Counted from the stretch's first letter, positions 42,619-52,498 are shown. The stretch: DNA of 64,000 bases from Methanocalculus sp. (GCA_013329165.1 DUKV01000001.1:114511-178510); one strand, 5' to 3'. The notes: generated by a model from the sequence alone, not told the origin. Translations and numbers: made by a program.

Positions 42619-43455
42619 TCACGTCCTGCGCAATGCAATCAATACTCCGATGCAGACTCCTCCAAGCACCACAATCAGCGGGAGTGGAGTCTCTGTCGGA
42701 GGGATAGTTGCCGCCTCGGGCACCGGTTTCTCTATCAGCGATGACGCCAGGCTCCCGCGATCGCCGGTGAAACCTCCCTGGTAAACCCGGATCTCATCGA
42801 CCCATTTGATAGAAAGCCCACTGGTTGAGGGAAGGAGATCATAGAAGTGCTGTGCCGAATCCGGGAGAGTCTCATGCATATCATAATTTCCATAGACATG
42901 CAGCCCCTCATCATTGGTGGAATTATCGGCAAAGAATACAACCCGCATCCCCATATAGTAATCAGGGACATATCCTGTCCCCTGCCTCTCACCAGCCCCC
43001 GAATCAGCTCCATTATACCAGCAGATACCAATTGGTCCCTGACGGGGTTGGGGTGTATAGACGTTGGCATATGGATAAACTACATGGTAACCATCGTTTG
43101 CCCGGATCATAATGTCGTCACCGGATTCTGCACCCCCGACAAGGTCACAGAGATCCTTGACATCCGTTCCTTTCACAGCTCCACGATCCTTGAAGTTTGT
43201 CATCTCTTCCGGGTCCCATTTGTCTCCGTCAAAGACAGGGCCCTGGTGATAGTATCGTGTCTCTCCATCTCCAAGTACAGGGAGATTTGCCTCCATCCAT
43301 TGGTAACCAACTGTGATGTCATCCAGTATCGTCGTCTGATCCTGGGCAATCTTTGCCACATACACACTTGTCGTGGGTGCTGCATGCGCCATCCCTGTGG
43401 TAAAAAGTATGAGCAGGAAGAGTAGCATTACTTGTTTCAATTGAATTTTCATCAT
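42619..43455 (-). CDS. Secreted surface protein, domain A (SUOX-like) with C-terminal anchor
   Basis: About 278 residues: signal peptide (MKIQLKQVMLLFLLILFTTG, cleaved after AHA), one copy of domain A (about 30-225) and a C-terminal transmembrane helix followed by ALRRT. Hallmarks of domain A are a tryptophan-containing YQWMEANLPVLGDGE, YYHQGPVFDGD, AVKGTDVKDLCDLVGG, RQGPIGICWYN, GYVPDYYMGMRVVFFAD and GLSIKWVDEI. This matches the Oxidored_molyb-type fold but without the catalytic Cys. Two larger proteins upstream carry the same domain. The anchor is not a standard PGF-CTERM. Probable starts are ATG 43455 or 43452. Confidence 0.72.
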   Translation of the reverse strand: MMKIQLKQVMLLFLLILFTTGMAHAAPTTSVYVAKIAQDQTTILDDITVGYQWMEANLPVLGDGETRYYHQGPVFDGDKWDPEEMTNFKDRGAVKGTDVKDLCDLVGGAESGDDIMIRANDGYHVVYPYANVYTPQPRQGPIGICWYNGADSGAGERQGTGYVPDYYMGMRVVFFADNSTNDEGLHVYGNYDMHETLPDSAQHFYDLLPSTSGLSIKWVDEIRVYQGGFTGDRGSLASSLIEKPVPEAATIPPTETPLPLIVVLGGVCIGVLIALRRT

Positions 43456-43472
43456 AATCACTCAATCTTTTT

Positions 43473-45767
43473 TTATATCATACATTCTGTCAATTCGTTT
43501 GGAACCACGGTCATCATTCGTGAAATGGTTTCATCCTGACCCTGAATCTTTACTTCGTAGGTTCCAATCCGCATGTGCTCAAAGACATGTGGAGTCGTTT
43601 CTCCGGTATATCTCTCGTAAAGATAGATTCTCTGTCCTGTTGGGGTGCTATTTATTGAGAGTGAACCGCTTTCATATGGAGTCAGGCTTGTTCTGATGGT
43701 GCCAGCAGATCCGGTGGTTTTCGGCCGTATTTTGATCTCTCCTGTTGCCGGAAGATATCCTGGCTTTGAAACCACAATCCGATGTTTCCCGGGACTGAGA
43801 TTGTCTATAATTGCAGGAGTTTCCTCCTCTACAGGGAAGCCATTGATAAAAACAGATGCCCCCCGGGGATCCGATTCGATCATCAGATATGCTTCTGCTC
43901 TTTCATCCATCTGAATTGTGAGCGTCTCACCATCCCTTATTCTATCAGGTATGGAATAGGAGTAGTACGCATTATCGCAGTGAATGGTAATCCATCCGCC
44001 ATCTCCTTCACATTCAACCGTTTCTGGTAGGGAATATAATGGATACATGCCGTTTACCGTGAATCGATCATCGGCAAAATCCAGCGAGTCAATTGTAATA
44101 GTTCTCTTGTGCTGGTACCCGATTGTATCGATTCTGATGGGCATAATTGCATCAGCATTGACCCAGACCCTCTGGTTTGGTGTGGCATCATACTTGTTGT
44201 TTGCTTCAAACCTGATGCTGTGCAACCCTTCACGAATACCATACAAAACAACCGGAGTAGTATATGGTGTTTTCCTGTTGTCAAGTACGATTTCCCTTTC
44301 AGGAGGATACGATTCTATATACAATCCACCGGAATGATTTCGCAGAACCTCTTCACTTTGATCAGGTTCTTTCTCGCTCCCAGTCTCAATCTCCACTCTA
44401 TCAAATTCACTATCCGGAGGAGGCAGGATGTTCTCCTCACTCACCAGGGTAATGCCAAAGAGGGATAGGATACTGTTCCAGATGAATCTGAAAAATGAAA
44501 TGATCGATCCATGGGTACCTTCCTCTTCTGTGAGAGATCCATTCTGTTCGTTCTCCTGCGGCATCCCGGCTGGATCGATTGTGCTTGATACATTTTTTAC
44601 TGGTGTTTCTGTGATGGGTTTTAAAACACCCGTTTGATTCGAGGATACACCAGTCTTGTTCATTGAAGGTCCCGACTCCGGAATCAGGATAACATCGATG
44701 ATGGTGGTTTCATCCACCTCTACATCGACTTCGAGGGTTTCATTCTTATATCCCTCTTTGACGAGGCTGATGATCCGCTCACCGGGTTCTACGAACTCCA
44801 GCAACGCATCAGTCAGGAGTCCGGTATCTTCACCATCAAGAAAGATCCCTGCACCTGAGGGAAGGGAGGTGATCTCGATCGTCCCTCCAATCTTTGTGAG
44901 GTTGAAATGCACAAACTCAACACCCTTATGAGTCACTGTCACCCATTCCTCATCCGGGATCTCATATCCCTCAAGACGAACAGAAACGGTATACATTCCG
45001 GTTTCAATATCTGTCAGCGTACAGGGTGTGTATCGCCCCATATCCTGATCATCAAGATAGACTGATGCTCCAATTGGATCACTATCAATCTGAATGGATC
45101 CGGTGGGTTCGGCTTCGCTGTTGATGATAATCTCACTCACATACTGAACCGAAATACCAGTTGTGGTCGGATAGATACCATTATAAAAATACCAGTACTC
45201 CTGGGGAAACGTCTCTCTTTTATCAGCGACACCAAAGACGTTCTTCCCTTCAGGGTTGACTGAGGTATCTGCAAAGAAGATGAGACGCATACCTGTCTGG
45301 TAATCCGGTACATACCCATCTTCATGATGGTACCATGTGATTCCCATAGGTCCCTGGCGTGATTCCGGATTATAGACATTTGAATACGGAAACGTCCTTC
45401 TCAGTCCATCTGATGCTTTTATTGTAACCGTCTCTCCTTCAGACATCCCTCCGACAAGTTCACAGAGATCCCGGAGATCAGTTCCTTTTACGGCACCCAT
45501 GTCTTTCAGATTTTCATCTTCAGCAGGATTCCAGATATCTCCTTCAAATATTGGTCCCTGATGATAGTAGTGTGTAGATCCGTCCCCGAGAACCGGGAGA
45601 TTCGATTCCATCCATGTGTAATCCACCACTTTTTCATTGAGAATCGTTACTCCATCTGCTGCATACCTGACAAGACGAACCTCGGTTGTTGAGGCAGAAC
45701 AAACCGAAATACACAGCCCGGCTATAATAATCAGGCAAAGAAATAGTGTTTTAATGGTTTTTGTCAT
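43473..45767 (-). CDS. Large surface protein: domain A plus several PEGA repeats
   Basis: 764 residues. Signal peptide 1-25, domain A at about 28-215 (same hallmarks as its neighbours), then PEGA repeats at about 223-290 and 295-363, a Ser/Thr/Asn-rich linker, a hydrophobic stretch SIISFFRFIWNSILSLFGI (about 421-439), and further PEGA-like repeats at about 480-545, 625-695 and 700-755. PEGA domains are extracellular carbohydrate- or cell-wall-associated modules in archaea. The end is abrupt, with no C-terminal sorting signal; the hydrophobic stretch in the middle may act as membrane anchor. Co-directional with its neighbours. Confidence 0.72.
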   Translation of the reverse strand: MTKTIKTLFLCLIIIAGLCISVCSASTTEVRLVRYAADGVTILNEKVVDYTWMESNLPVLGDGSTHYYHQGPIFEGDIWNPAEDENLKDMGAVKGTDLRDLCELVGGMSEGETVTIKASDGLRRTFPYSNVYNPESRQGPMGITWYHHEDGYVPDYQTGMRLIFFADTSVNPEGKNVFGVADKRETFPQEYWYFYNGIYPTTTGISVQYVSEIIINSEAEPTGSIQIDSDPIGASVYLDDQDMGRYTPCTLTDIETGMYTVSVRLEGYEIPDEEWVTVTHKGVEFVHFNLTKIGGTIEITSLPSGAGIFLDGEDTGLLTDALLEFVEPGERIISLVKEGYKNETLEVDVEVDETTIIDVILIPESGPSMNKTGVSSNQTGVLKPITETPVKNVSSTIDPAGMPQENEQNGSLTEEEGTHGSIISFFRFIWNSILSLFGITLVSEENILPPPDSEFDRVEIETGSEKEPDQSEEVLRNHSGGLYIESYPPEREIVLDNRKTPYTTPVVLYGIREGLHSIRFEANNKYDATPNQRVWVNADAIMPIRIDTIGYQHKRTITIDSLDFADDRFTVNGMYPLYSLPETVECEGDGGWITIHCDNAYYSYSIPDRIRDGETLTIQMDERAEAYLMIESDPRGASVFINGFPVEEETPAIIDNLSPGKHRIVVSKPGYLPATGEIKIRPKTTGSAGTIRTSLTPYESGSLSINSTPTGQRIYLYERYTGETTPHVFEHMRIGTYEVKIQGQDETISRMMTVVPNELTECMI

Positions 45768-45825
45768 GAAAACACCTGTTACTTATACCAGGTATCTGGC
45801 AATGCAAAAAAGGATGAATGAATCC

Positions 45826-47193
45826 CTACCTCCTCCTCACAAGATAGAGTAATCCCAGAGCCATTATCGGGATAAGGGGAGATACTGGCAGGTTGGTTTT
45901 AGGGGTTGGTTCAGCTGGCTGTGTCGGAGAGGCTGTTTGCTCAGGGAGTCCCGGGCTTACTTCCTCTGAGGTTTGCTCAGCCACAGGTGCCTGGCTGCTC
46001 ACCGGTTCCGTTGGTATCGGTGTGACTGGTTGTGTTTCATATACAAACCCGGATGATGGCGTTGATGAGGATCCGCCGCCGCCACCTGAATTTCCTCCCC
46101 CTCCGGGAACGGAAAGTCCTATAAGAGCAAATGAGGATAGACCTCCCGGAGAGTTTGCTTCAAAAATGAAATCCCCGACATTATTGGTGCCGATCATGGT
46201 GGTTGTGAGTGAGGTGGTGCTTCCATCATCAGCCCTGCGCATGATAACGACACGATCAACCCCTCCCATTGCCGTAACCCAGGCAGGACTTACTACCATT
46301 CGTATCTTTGCAGACTGAATGAGTCCTCCATCTCCGGCATTCGCCACATTGGTCTTCTGAATGTTCAGGACATATGCGACATCAAGGATTCCCTTTCCTG
46401 ATTGTTGGGCTGTGAGGATAAAGCCACTTTGAGCATTTGCATCAGGCTCTTTTGTGATGGTGGATGAAATTTTTGCATCGGAGGGGGGCATTCTGCCGAG
46501 ATCAATTTCAATCTCAGAATGTGCTGTTCCAACCGTACTATCAATAGATGCGGTGAGTGGAGTCGTGGTTGCCGTTATTCCTGCAACAAGCCCGGTGATT
46601 GATTGAGCTCCGTCTGTTGGGGTGCCGTTTGTCCGGACTATTATCTGCTCCCAGCCATTACCAACATTCTGCATTAGAATATTGTTGCCTTCTGTTGTTA
46701 CAATTGCATTTGTCTCCTGCAGGTTGATGGTTATCTGCTGTTCATTCCCCACTTCGCTAACCTGAATGCCAGGTGGAGCAAAGGATGATTCACCTGATGC
46801 TACCGGAGTTTGGTCATCCGGATCTCCTGTTCCGGAAAATGTCAGGTCAAGCTCTTTTGTCGTCCCGCTCTCAAATGGTACTTCCTGGTCGGCTTTGAGG
46901 TTGTCGATCCAGAAGGTCACTATGGGATTTCCTGATGCCATATCATCTTCGGTTGCCTGAACGATAAGCCTCGAACCAGCTATTCCGGTTTCTCCATAGG
47001 CTCCATATTCTGTGAGGGTAAATGAACCGCGTTCATTGAAATCGACCTTGGCTGTGATGACAGTTCCAGGCGGTGCACCAATTCCATCAATTGTTACGCC
47101 CCCATAAAACTCAGCTGGAAGAGGAGGAATCGCTGACGCTGTTCCGATGAAAATACTGAAAAGAAGTAAAAAAATGAGAATTCTGGATTTCAT
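45826..47193 (-). CDS. Surface protein with PGF-pre-PGF-type domain and C-terminal TM
   Basis: 455 residues: signal peptide (1-21), a beta-rich N-terminal part (GGVTIDGIGAPPGTVITAKV, about 32-50), and a long middle with an archaeal PGF-pre-PGF-like domain. That domain carries IQKTNVAN, KIRMVVSPAWV, VVIMRRADDGSTTS and DFIFEANSPGGLSSFALIG, the last about 355. Next are a glycine run and a Thr/Pro/Ser/Glu-rich stalk, then a C-terminal transmembrane helix ending LGLLYLVRRR. The layout is that of archaeal exported proteins tethered near the membrane. The tail lacks the PGF motif, so processing by ArtA is uncertain. No SUOX-like copy is present in this protein. Confidence 0.7.
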   Translation of the reverse strand: MKSRILIFLLLFSIFIGTASAIPPLPAEFYGGVTIDGIGAPPGTVITAKVDFNERGSFTLTEYGAYGETGIAGSRLIVQATEDDMASGNPIVTFWIDNLKADQEVPFESGTTKELDLTFSGTGDPDDQTPVASGESSFAPPGIQVSEVGNEQQITINLQETNAIVTTEGNNILMQNVGNGWEQIIVRTNGTPTDGAQSITGLVAGITATTTPLTASIDSTVGTAHSEIEIDLGRMPPSDAKISSTITKEPDANAQSGFILTAQQSGKGILDVAYVLNIQKTNVANAGDGGLIQSAKIRMVVSPAWVTAMGGVDRVVIMRRADDGSTTSLTTTMIGTNNVGDFIFEANSPGGLSSFALIGLSVPGGGGNSGGGGGSSSTPSSGFVYETQPVTPIPTEPVSSQAPVAEQTSEEVSPGLPEQTASPTQPAEPTPKTNLPVSPLIPIMALGLLYLVRRR

Positions 47194-47210
47194 AGTACAC
47201 CTTTACATAA

Positions 47211-50200
47211 TCAGAGGCTTGCAAGCTCTCCATTTTCGGTCAGATAGACCCAGTATCCATGTGTGGGATACATCTCTTGTGTATCACTGTAACTTCCGGA
47301 TCCGCCCCGGATGATAGCAGTCTCGTACTTCTGGTTCACCGGGTCATAGCCGATCGCCTGTGTCCACCCATCTCCAAGCGAAAGGAGTGTGTCCCGTGCT
47401 GATGCCGGCTCTAACCCTGAGAAACCGATGGCATTCCATCCCTTGTAGAGCTCCCTTGTTGGAGGTGTCTGGACGGGGTTCTTGTCATAGAGAAGCGCGA
47501 TCTCAGATTCATCAGCCGAGTAGATCCAGTACCCATTCAGGGGCGGGATCTGATCTGTGAGTTTGACCGCTCTCCAGAGCTTCAGTGCAGAATTGTATTC
47601 CCAGATACTTCTGTCCATTGTATCCACAGAAGCAAAGATCTGAGCGGTGTTGTTTCCACTCGAGAGTCTCTTTGGTACTGAGATGAAGTTCCAGCCTTCT
47701 CTGAGCTGAATGAGATCATCTGCCTCAATCTGCGAAGGAAGGTCGGTCAACTCAATCTCATCGATACTGCCGACACGCTGTTTACCTGAGGTGAGTGCAG
47801 ATCCAACAAGCCTGAGAGGCCACGTTGGTTTCTCTCCATCTGCCGGGAGTGGCTGGTCGTTTACTTCATCGGCGACGATGATATTGTTATTTCTTTTCAC
47901 AAAGGTGCTGTGGAATGTTGCGGAGAAGTCATCCTCTGTTCCTTTAATTCCATCCGGTCCATAATCGATGACGGTTACATTGTACCCTTCATCTGCAAGA
48001 TCATCACGGTAAGGATCAGATCCAAAATCATGCTTGTTCTCGTCATCGACCCAGCCGACCAATGTCCAGAGGGGCATTCCTGACCAGACATTCTCATCAT
48101 CATCGGTGTAGATGAAACCATGACCTCCCATCGTGCAGGCTTTACCTGATTCGAAGTACGATCGTGATATATTGTCTGAAATCGCGCCGTTCAGGATAAG
48201 TGTCCAGTCTTCACGTGCTCCGGTATGGATCTCGATGGTGGAGATGAGTTTGTTTGAGCAACCTGCAGCTGATGGGTACTGGATACCATCGGACCAGTAG
48301 TAATGCCAGTACTCTTCTTTCAGCGTTGTGCGCATATCGTCTGCTCCAAAGATGCCATCAGGTGTGTTGAAGAAGAGGCGGTATCCATCTGTGTAATCAG
48401 GGACATATCCCTGGCGTTCTGTCCACCATGCGATGATGGCTTCACCCTGTCGTTCAGGTGGCGAGTTCAGATTCGTGTCATTAAGCTTCATGACATAGCC
48501 ATCAGAGGCTCGTAAGCTGATTTCACTGTTTTCTGGGGCTCCGCCGATCAGATCACAGAGATCTTTGATAGATGTGCCTCTGACAACCTCATCGACTTTA
48601 CCCGGGTTTTTGTCTTCAGCAGGATTCCAGAGATCATCCGGATCGAAGGTCGGACCCTGGAAACGGAGCCGGACGCCGTCTTCTCCTCCATATACCTGGA
48701 GATTCTCTTTCATCCAGAGGTAATCTTTTGTCACCTCCTGAATGACAGTTACTCCGTCTGCTGCATATTTGACGATGTGAACTGCTGGTGCTTCGGTGGG
48801 TGTATCAAATGCGGTCAGCTCGATCGTCTCGATATTGCCGACGCTCTTGCTCCCCTTTGCTCCATCCCCGACAAGGCGGAGTGGGAATGCATTGCCGGTT
48901 ATAGCGGTTCCATTTATCGTGTTTGCAACGATGTAATTGTTTTTGTTCTCTGCTATCTCCTGGCTTGTGAAGTCTTTGCTATAGGGTGATGCACCACCGG
49001 AAGAGACGATAACCGTGTATCCGGTCTCCGCCAGCTCTTCACTGAAGAAGTCTGCACCTTTCATTCTGTCATCATCGATAAGCCCTGCAAGACGCCAGAG
49101 AGGAATGCCGGTCCAGACGCTGACGCCATCGTCGTAGGTTACAGCATTCCGGGCAGCTTCCTCTTCAAACAGGCTCTGTGAGATGGTGGCTGTTATCTGT
49201 TTTCCTTTGAGGGTGAGTACCCATTCATCCTCTTCCGGCTCCTCCGGAAGACCGGAGATGGATATAGAGGCAATATTACCGACACGCTGGCCTCCACTTG
49301 TCAGTGCAGATCCAACCAGCCTGAGTGGATAGTGATCATCCAGTGGGGCTGCATTCACTTTGTTTGCGATGATATAATCATTATTTCTGGCGATATCGGC
49401 ACTTGCAAAGCTTTTTGAGTACCCATCTTCAGCTGTAATGGTGACGGTGTACCCATCTGCTGCCCGTGTGTCATTGAATTTCCAGTGATTGTCTGCATTG
49501 AGATCGTCAACCACAGCGACCAGGTACCACAGTGGCATGCCGGTCCAAACATTGTCATCATCATCTGTCCAGTGATTGGAATGACCACAATCAACCCCTT
49601 CTTCAAATTCAGATTGTGTGAACGTCCTGTTGAACGCACCATCCAGCGTGATAGTCCACTCGGTCTCTGGTTGTGGCAGTCCAACCAGCTCAATCTTTAC
49701 GATATTGCCGATCTTCTGCCCGCTGGACACATCTGCTCCCACAAGCTGGAGCGGGAAACAGGGCTTGTTCTTCTCTCCGATGGTTTCCGGAAGTGGCTCC
49801 CCGTTGAGTTTGTTTGCGACGATGATGTTGTTATTTCGAGCTACTGCCGCACTCTGGAAGTTGATGGTGTACTCGTCCCCTGCAATGACTTTAACCGAGT
49901 AGCCGAGGGCTGCAAGGTCATCATTGAATGCTCCACTGCCATGTTTGTTGGCATCATCAACATTTCCGACAAGCCACCAGAGTGGCATCCCGCTCCAGAC
50001 ATTACCATCTTCATCAGTGTAGTTGGCACCATGTGGGAGGGTAGAACATTCAATTGCGCTCTCAAAGTACGTTCTGTGAATCGTTTCACTGAGTTCACCT
50101 TCAAGCTCCAGTGTCCAGTCCCCGGGCGTACTGCCGCCACTGACAGAAACTTCAATGCGGACGTATGCGGTTGCAGTCTCAGCTGTTACCGGTTTGGCCC

Positions 50201-51188
50201 CGAAATAGAACTCGACGATATCTCCATCATTCAGTTGATAGATATTGAGTCCTTCAGTTTCATAGTTGCCAAAGTCATCAAGGGTCTGGCCGTTGACATT
50301 GCAGATCCATGTTGTCCCAGCGTCTTTATCAAAGAGGTATTCATCGATCCCATCCAGCAGGAGGATCCCCTTTGTGTCAAATGCCTTGTCATTGACGGTG
50401 AGGTCGAGGCCTGCTGCATCGAGTGCACCAAGGGGGGTGAGGCGCTCGACATCATATGAGGTTTCGGATGTTGCCTCAAGTGAGAATGTCTCATCCTGAA
50501 GTTCGAGTGTGTCGTCAAAGAGGGTGTCCGGATCGTCTTCAGGTGCAGCTTCATTGCTCATGATAGCAATCTTTTCAACGTATTTAACTGAGAGACCTGT
50601 TGTGGTCGGGAAGCCTGGTTCATAGTAGTACCAGTACTCCTCCGGGAAGGTCTCTTTCATATCATTGACGCCAAAGACACCGTCATCTGCAAAGAAGATC
50701 ACTTTCATTCCGCTGGAATAGTCCGGGACATATCCATCACCATCGAGGTACCATGTGATTCCTATCGGCCCCTGTCTGGCTTCCGGATTATACACAATCG
50801 AATACGGGAACGTCTTTGAAAAACCATCGTCAGCGATGACCTTTACCGTATCACCAGCTGACATCCCACCGACGAGATCGCAGATATCCGCGAGATCTGT
50901 CCCTTTTACAGCACCCTGATCTTTGAGATTTACATCTTCTCCGGGATTCCAGGGATCTCCTTCAAAAACTGGTCCCTGGAGGGAATAATGCGTTGTCCCA
51001 TCTCCAAGGACGTCCAGGTTTGTTTCGAGCCAGGTATACTCTTTTGTTGTTCCATTCAGAACAGTTTCACCGTCTGAAGCATACTTTACGATTTGGAGCT
51101 CGGTAGTGGCTCCTGCTGCTGGCATGATGATGAGTAGAAGAGCCATCAGCATACACAATAGTAAGGCAGTCTTTTTCAATAAAGTCAT
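47211..51188 (-). CDS. Giant modular surface protein with repeated SUOX-like domains
   Basis: 1325 residues. Signal peptide 1-27; domain A 28-210; a DUF4430-like (transcobalamin-type) domain about 225-350 (GTTWICNVNG, DGDIVEFYFG). Domain B copies lie at about 357-504, 510-650, 655-795 and 995-1150 (hallmarks VWxGMPLWxLV, GYxVxVxAxDGYS, ARNNN, PLRLVG and RVGNI); a second domain A is at about 802-990. The C-terminal part 1163-1325 holds two GWN-type modules (LREGWNFISVP, ELYKGWNAIGF) ending GYWVYLTENGELASL. Domains A and B look like Oxidored_molyb folds without the catalytic Cys. GGTGAT precedes the ATG, and a 9-bp tandem repeat lies about 100 nt upstream. First gene of the cluster; length and repetition suggest a cell-surface scaffold. 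Confidence 0.78.
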   Translation of the reverse strand: MTLLKKTALLLCMLMALLLIIMPAAGATTELQIVKYASDGETVLNGTTKEYTWLETNLDVLGDGTTHYSLQGPVFEGDPWNPGEDVNLKDQGAVKGTDLADICDLVGGMSAGDTVKVIADDGFSKTFPYSIVYNPEARQGPIGITWYLDGDGYVPDYSSGMKVIFFADDGVFGVNDMKETFPEEYWYYYEPGFPTTTGLSVKYVEKIAIMSNEAAPEDDPDTLFDDTLELQDETFSLEATSETSYDVERLTPLGALDAAGLDLTVNDKAFDTKGILLLDGIDEYLFDKDAGTTWICNVNGQTLDDFGNYETEGLNIYQLNDGDIVEFYFGAKPVTAETATAYVRIEVSVSGGSTPGDWTLELEGELSETIHRTYFESAIECSTLPHGANYTDEDGNVWSGMPLWWLVGNVDDANKHGSGAFNDDLAALGYSVKVIAGDEYTINFQSAAVARNNNIIVANKLNGEPLPETIGEKNKPCFPLQLVGADVSSGQKIGNIVKIELVGLPQPETEWTITLDGAFNRTFTQSEFEEGVDCGHSNHWTDDDDNVWTGMPLWYLVAVVDDLNADNHWKFNDTRAADGYTVTITAEDGYSKSFASADIARNNDYIIANKVNAAPLDDHYPLRLVGSALTSGGQRVGNIASISISGLPEEPEEDEWVLTLKGKQITATISQSLFEEEAARNAVTYDDGVSVWTGIPLWRLAGLIDDDRMKGADFFSEELAETGYTVIVSSGGASPYSKDFTSQEIAENKNNYIVANTINGTAITGNAFPLRLVGDGAKGSKSVGNIETIELTAFDTPTEAPAVHIVKYAADGVTVIQEVTKDYLWMKENLQVYGGEDGVRLRFQGPTFDPDDLWNPAEDKNPGKVDEVVRGTSIKDLCDLIGGAPENSEISLRASDGYVMKLNDTNLNSPPERQGEAIIAWWTERQGYVPDYTDGYRLFFNTPDGIFGADDMRTTLKEEYWHYYWSDGIQYPSAAGCSNKLISTIEIHTGAREDWTLILNGAISDNISRSYFESGKACTMGGHGFIYTDDDENVWSGMPLWTLVGWVDDENKHDFGSDPYRDDLADEGYNVTVIDYGPDGIKGTEDDFSATFHSTFVKRNNNIIVADEVNDQPLPADGEKPTWPLRLVGSALTSGKQRVGSIDEIELTDLPSQIEADDLIQLREGWNFISVPKRLSSGNNTAQIFASVDTMDRSIWEYNSALKLWRAVKLTDQIPPLNGYWIYSADESEIALLYDKNPVQTPPTRELYKGWNAIGFSGLEPASARDTLLSLGDGWTQAIGYDPVNQKYETAIIRGGSGSYSDTQEMYPTHGYWVYLTENGELASL

Positions 51189-51284
51189 AAACTATCACCA
51201 TTTTCCCATTCAGCAAATATGGAATTCTATCTCCGGATAAAACCAGATTATAGGAGGTTGATTGAAAGAATTAAATAACTTATT

Positions 51285-51302
51285 TTAACTAAATTAACTA
51301 AA
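51285..51302. promoter_or_regulatory. Tandem 9-bp repeat upstream of the surface-protein cluster
   Basis: TTAACTAAA twice without spacer (51285-51293, 51294-51302), followed by the related TTTAATTGACTAA. About 97 nt upstream of the 1325-residue protein's ATG, just upstream of an AT-rich TATA-like zone (about 51271-51281, minus strand). The remaining intergenic sequence to 51521 is AT-rich with no other feature noticed apart from a TATA-like stretch at about 51475-51490 for the plus-strand genes. Confidence 0.45.
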
Positions 51303-51521
51303 TTTAATTGACTAACAATGGTGTGTGTTCGTGATAAGATGAGAGCTCTTGTGTAGCTCCACTCTGAAACCATTACAGTAATATTCATGTGAAAAGCCTG
51401 TACGCCTTTTTCAGGTCTACATCATTTTTATTCGATCGTTGTCAATCAGGTTCAATAAATCAAATTACCATTCTAATTAAAAAGGAAAATATTCATATCT
51501 ACTGTCATCACTTTCACTGGT

Positions 51522-51662
51522 ATGCAACAGAAACAGATAATTAGCATCACCCTGTTGCTTCTCTACGCTGCTCTCTTCTTCAGCGGTTCTTCAGGGTCAA
51601 ATGAGATGGGATCACCCACGAGTATTCCGGCAGAAGCAAGGGGTCTCACAGCCTCCTCCTGA
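51522..51662 (+). CDS. 46-residue peptide, possible relic of a wtpA signal peptide
   Basis: A short frame whose first 28 residues look like a signal peptide (QKQIISITLLLLYAALFFSG), then an unstructured tail ending GLTASS. It lies 23 nt upstream of wtpB, exactly where wtpA sits in ordinary wtpABC operons, but there is no lipobox cysteine and no binding-protein sequence. It could be a leftover of a displaced wtpA or a genuine small secreted peptide. Confidence 0.4.
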   Translation: MQQKQIISITLLLLYAALFFSGSSGSNEMGSPTSIPAEARGLTASS

Positions 51663-51685
51663 CCTCTTTTATTCTTCGATACACT

Positions 51686-52498
51686 ATGGCTCACTTCTCA
51701 CTTCTCCGTGATCGCTGCCTCCTCTCATTCTCCCTCCTTGGGGGTCTTATCCTCGGCATAACGGTTCTGTCTCTAGTGAATATGACTGTGCAGGAGCTTT
51801 CTGATATCCCACATCTCCTGAGAGTCGCAGCTGATTCAAAGGTCTTTGACTCGATCATTCTCACCATGGGGGCCGGCGCACATACGATTATCATCCTGAT
51901 GATCTTTGGAATCCCACTTGCCTATGTGCTTGCACGTGCAGAATTTATGGGAAAGAGGATCATAGAGACGATCGTGGATATTCCACTGATGCTCCCCCAT
52001 ACCGTTGCGGGAATCCTTGTGTATATCCTCTTCATGAAACGGGGTTTGATCGGGGGGCCACTCTATGATGTTGGTTTTTCATTCGAGGATGCCTATCCGG
52101 GAATTGTTGTTGCGATGCTTTTTGTATCATCCCCCTATTTCATCAATTCGGCACGCGAAGGGTTTGAAAAAGTGCCGGTTCACCTTGAGAATGTGGCAAG
52201 GACCCTCGGGGCAACACGTTTTTCAGCATTTCTGCATGTTGTCCTGCCCCTGTCTGCACGTTATATCTATAACGGGGCAATTTTTTCCTGGGGACGGGCG
52301 ATCGGGGAATTTGCCGCAATTATCATGATCGCGTATTACCCGATGGTCATTTCAACACTGCTCTATTACCGTTTCTCTACAGGAGGACTCAAAGAGAGTA
52401 GCAGTATTGCTTTTATCATGATACTCGCATGTTTTGCTGTGTTCCTGGTACTTCGGTATCTTTCACGCTTCATCGGGAGGTATGATGATCGAGTTTAA
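51686..52498 (+). CDS. wtpB: Tungstate ABC transporter permease WtpB
   Basis: Membrane subunit of the Wtp/Mod importer. 270 residues with about six transmembrane helices and the EAA loop ENVARTLGATRFSAFLHVVLP (about 170-190) that contacts the ATPase. DIPLMLPHTVAGILVY (about 99-114) is typical of molybdate/tungstate-type permeases. 3' end overlaps wtpC by 17 nt. Divergent from the large surface-protein gene. Confidence 0.9.
   Translation: MAHFSLLRDRCLLSFSLLGGLILGITVLSLVNMTVQELSDIPHLLRVAADSKVFDSIILTMGAGAHTIIILMIFGIPLAYVLARAEFMGKRIIETIVDIPLMLPHTVAGILVYILFMKRGLIGGPLYDVGFSFEDAYPGIVVAMLFVSSPYFINSAREGFEKVPVHLENVARTLGATRFSAFLHVVLPLSARYIYNGAIFSWGRAIGEFAAIIMIAYYPMVISTLLYYRFSTGGLKESSSIAFIMILACFAVFLVLRYLSRFIGRYDDRV

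Noticed and set aside
49485..50459. 324-codon plus-strand frame
   Set aside because: Antisense to the 1325-residue protein; its open length follows from the repetitive coding strand.
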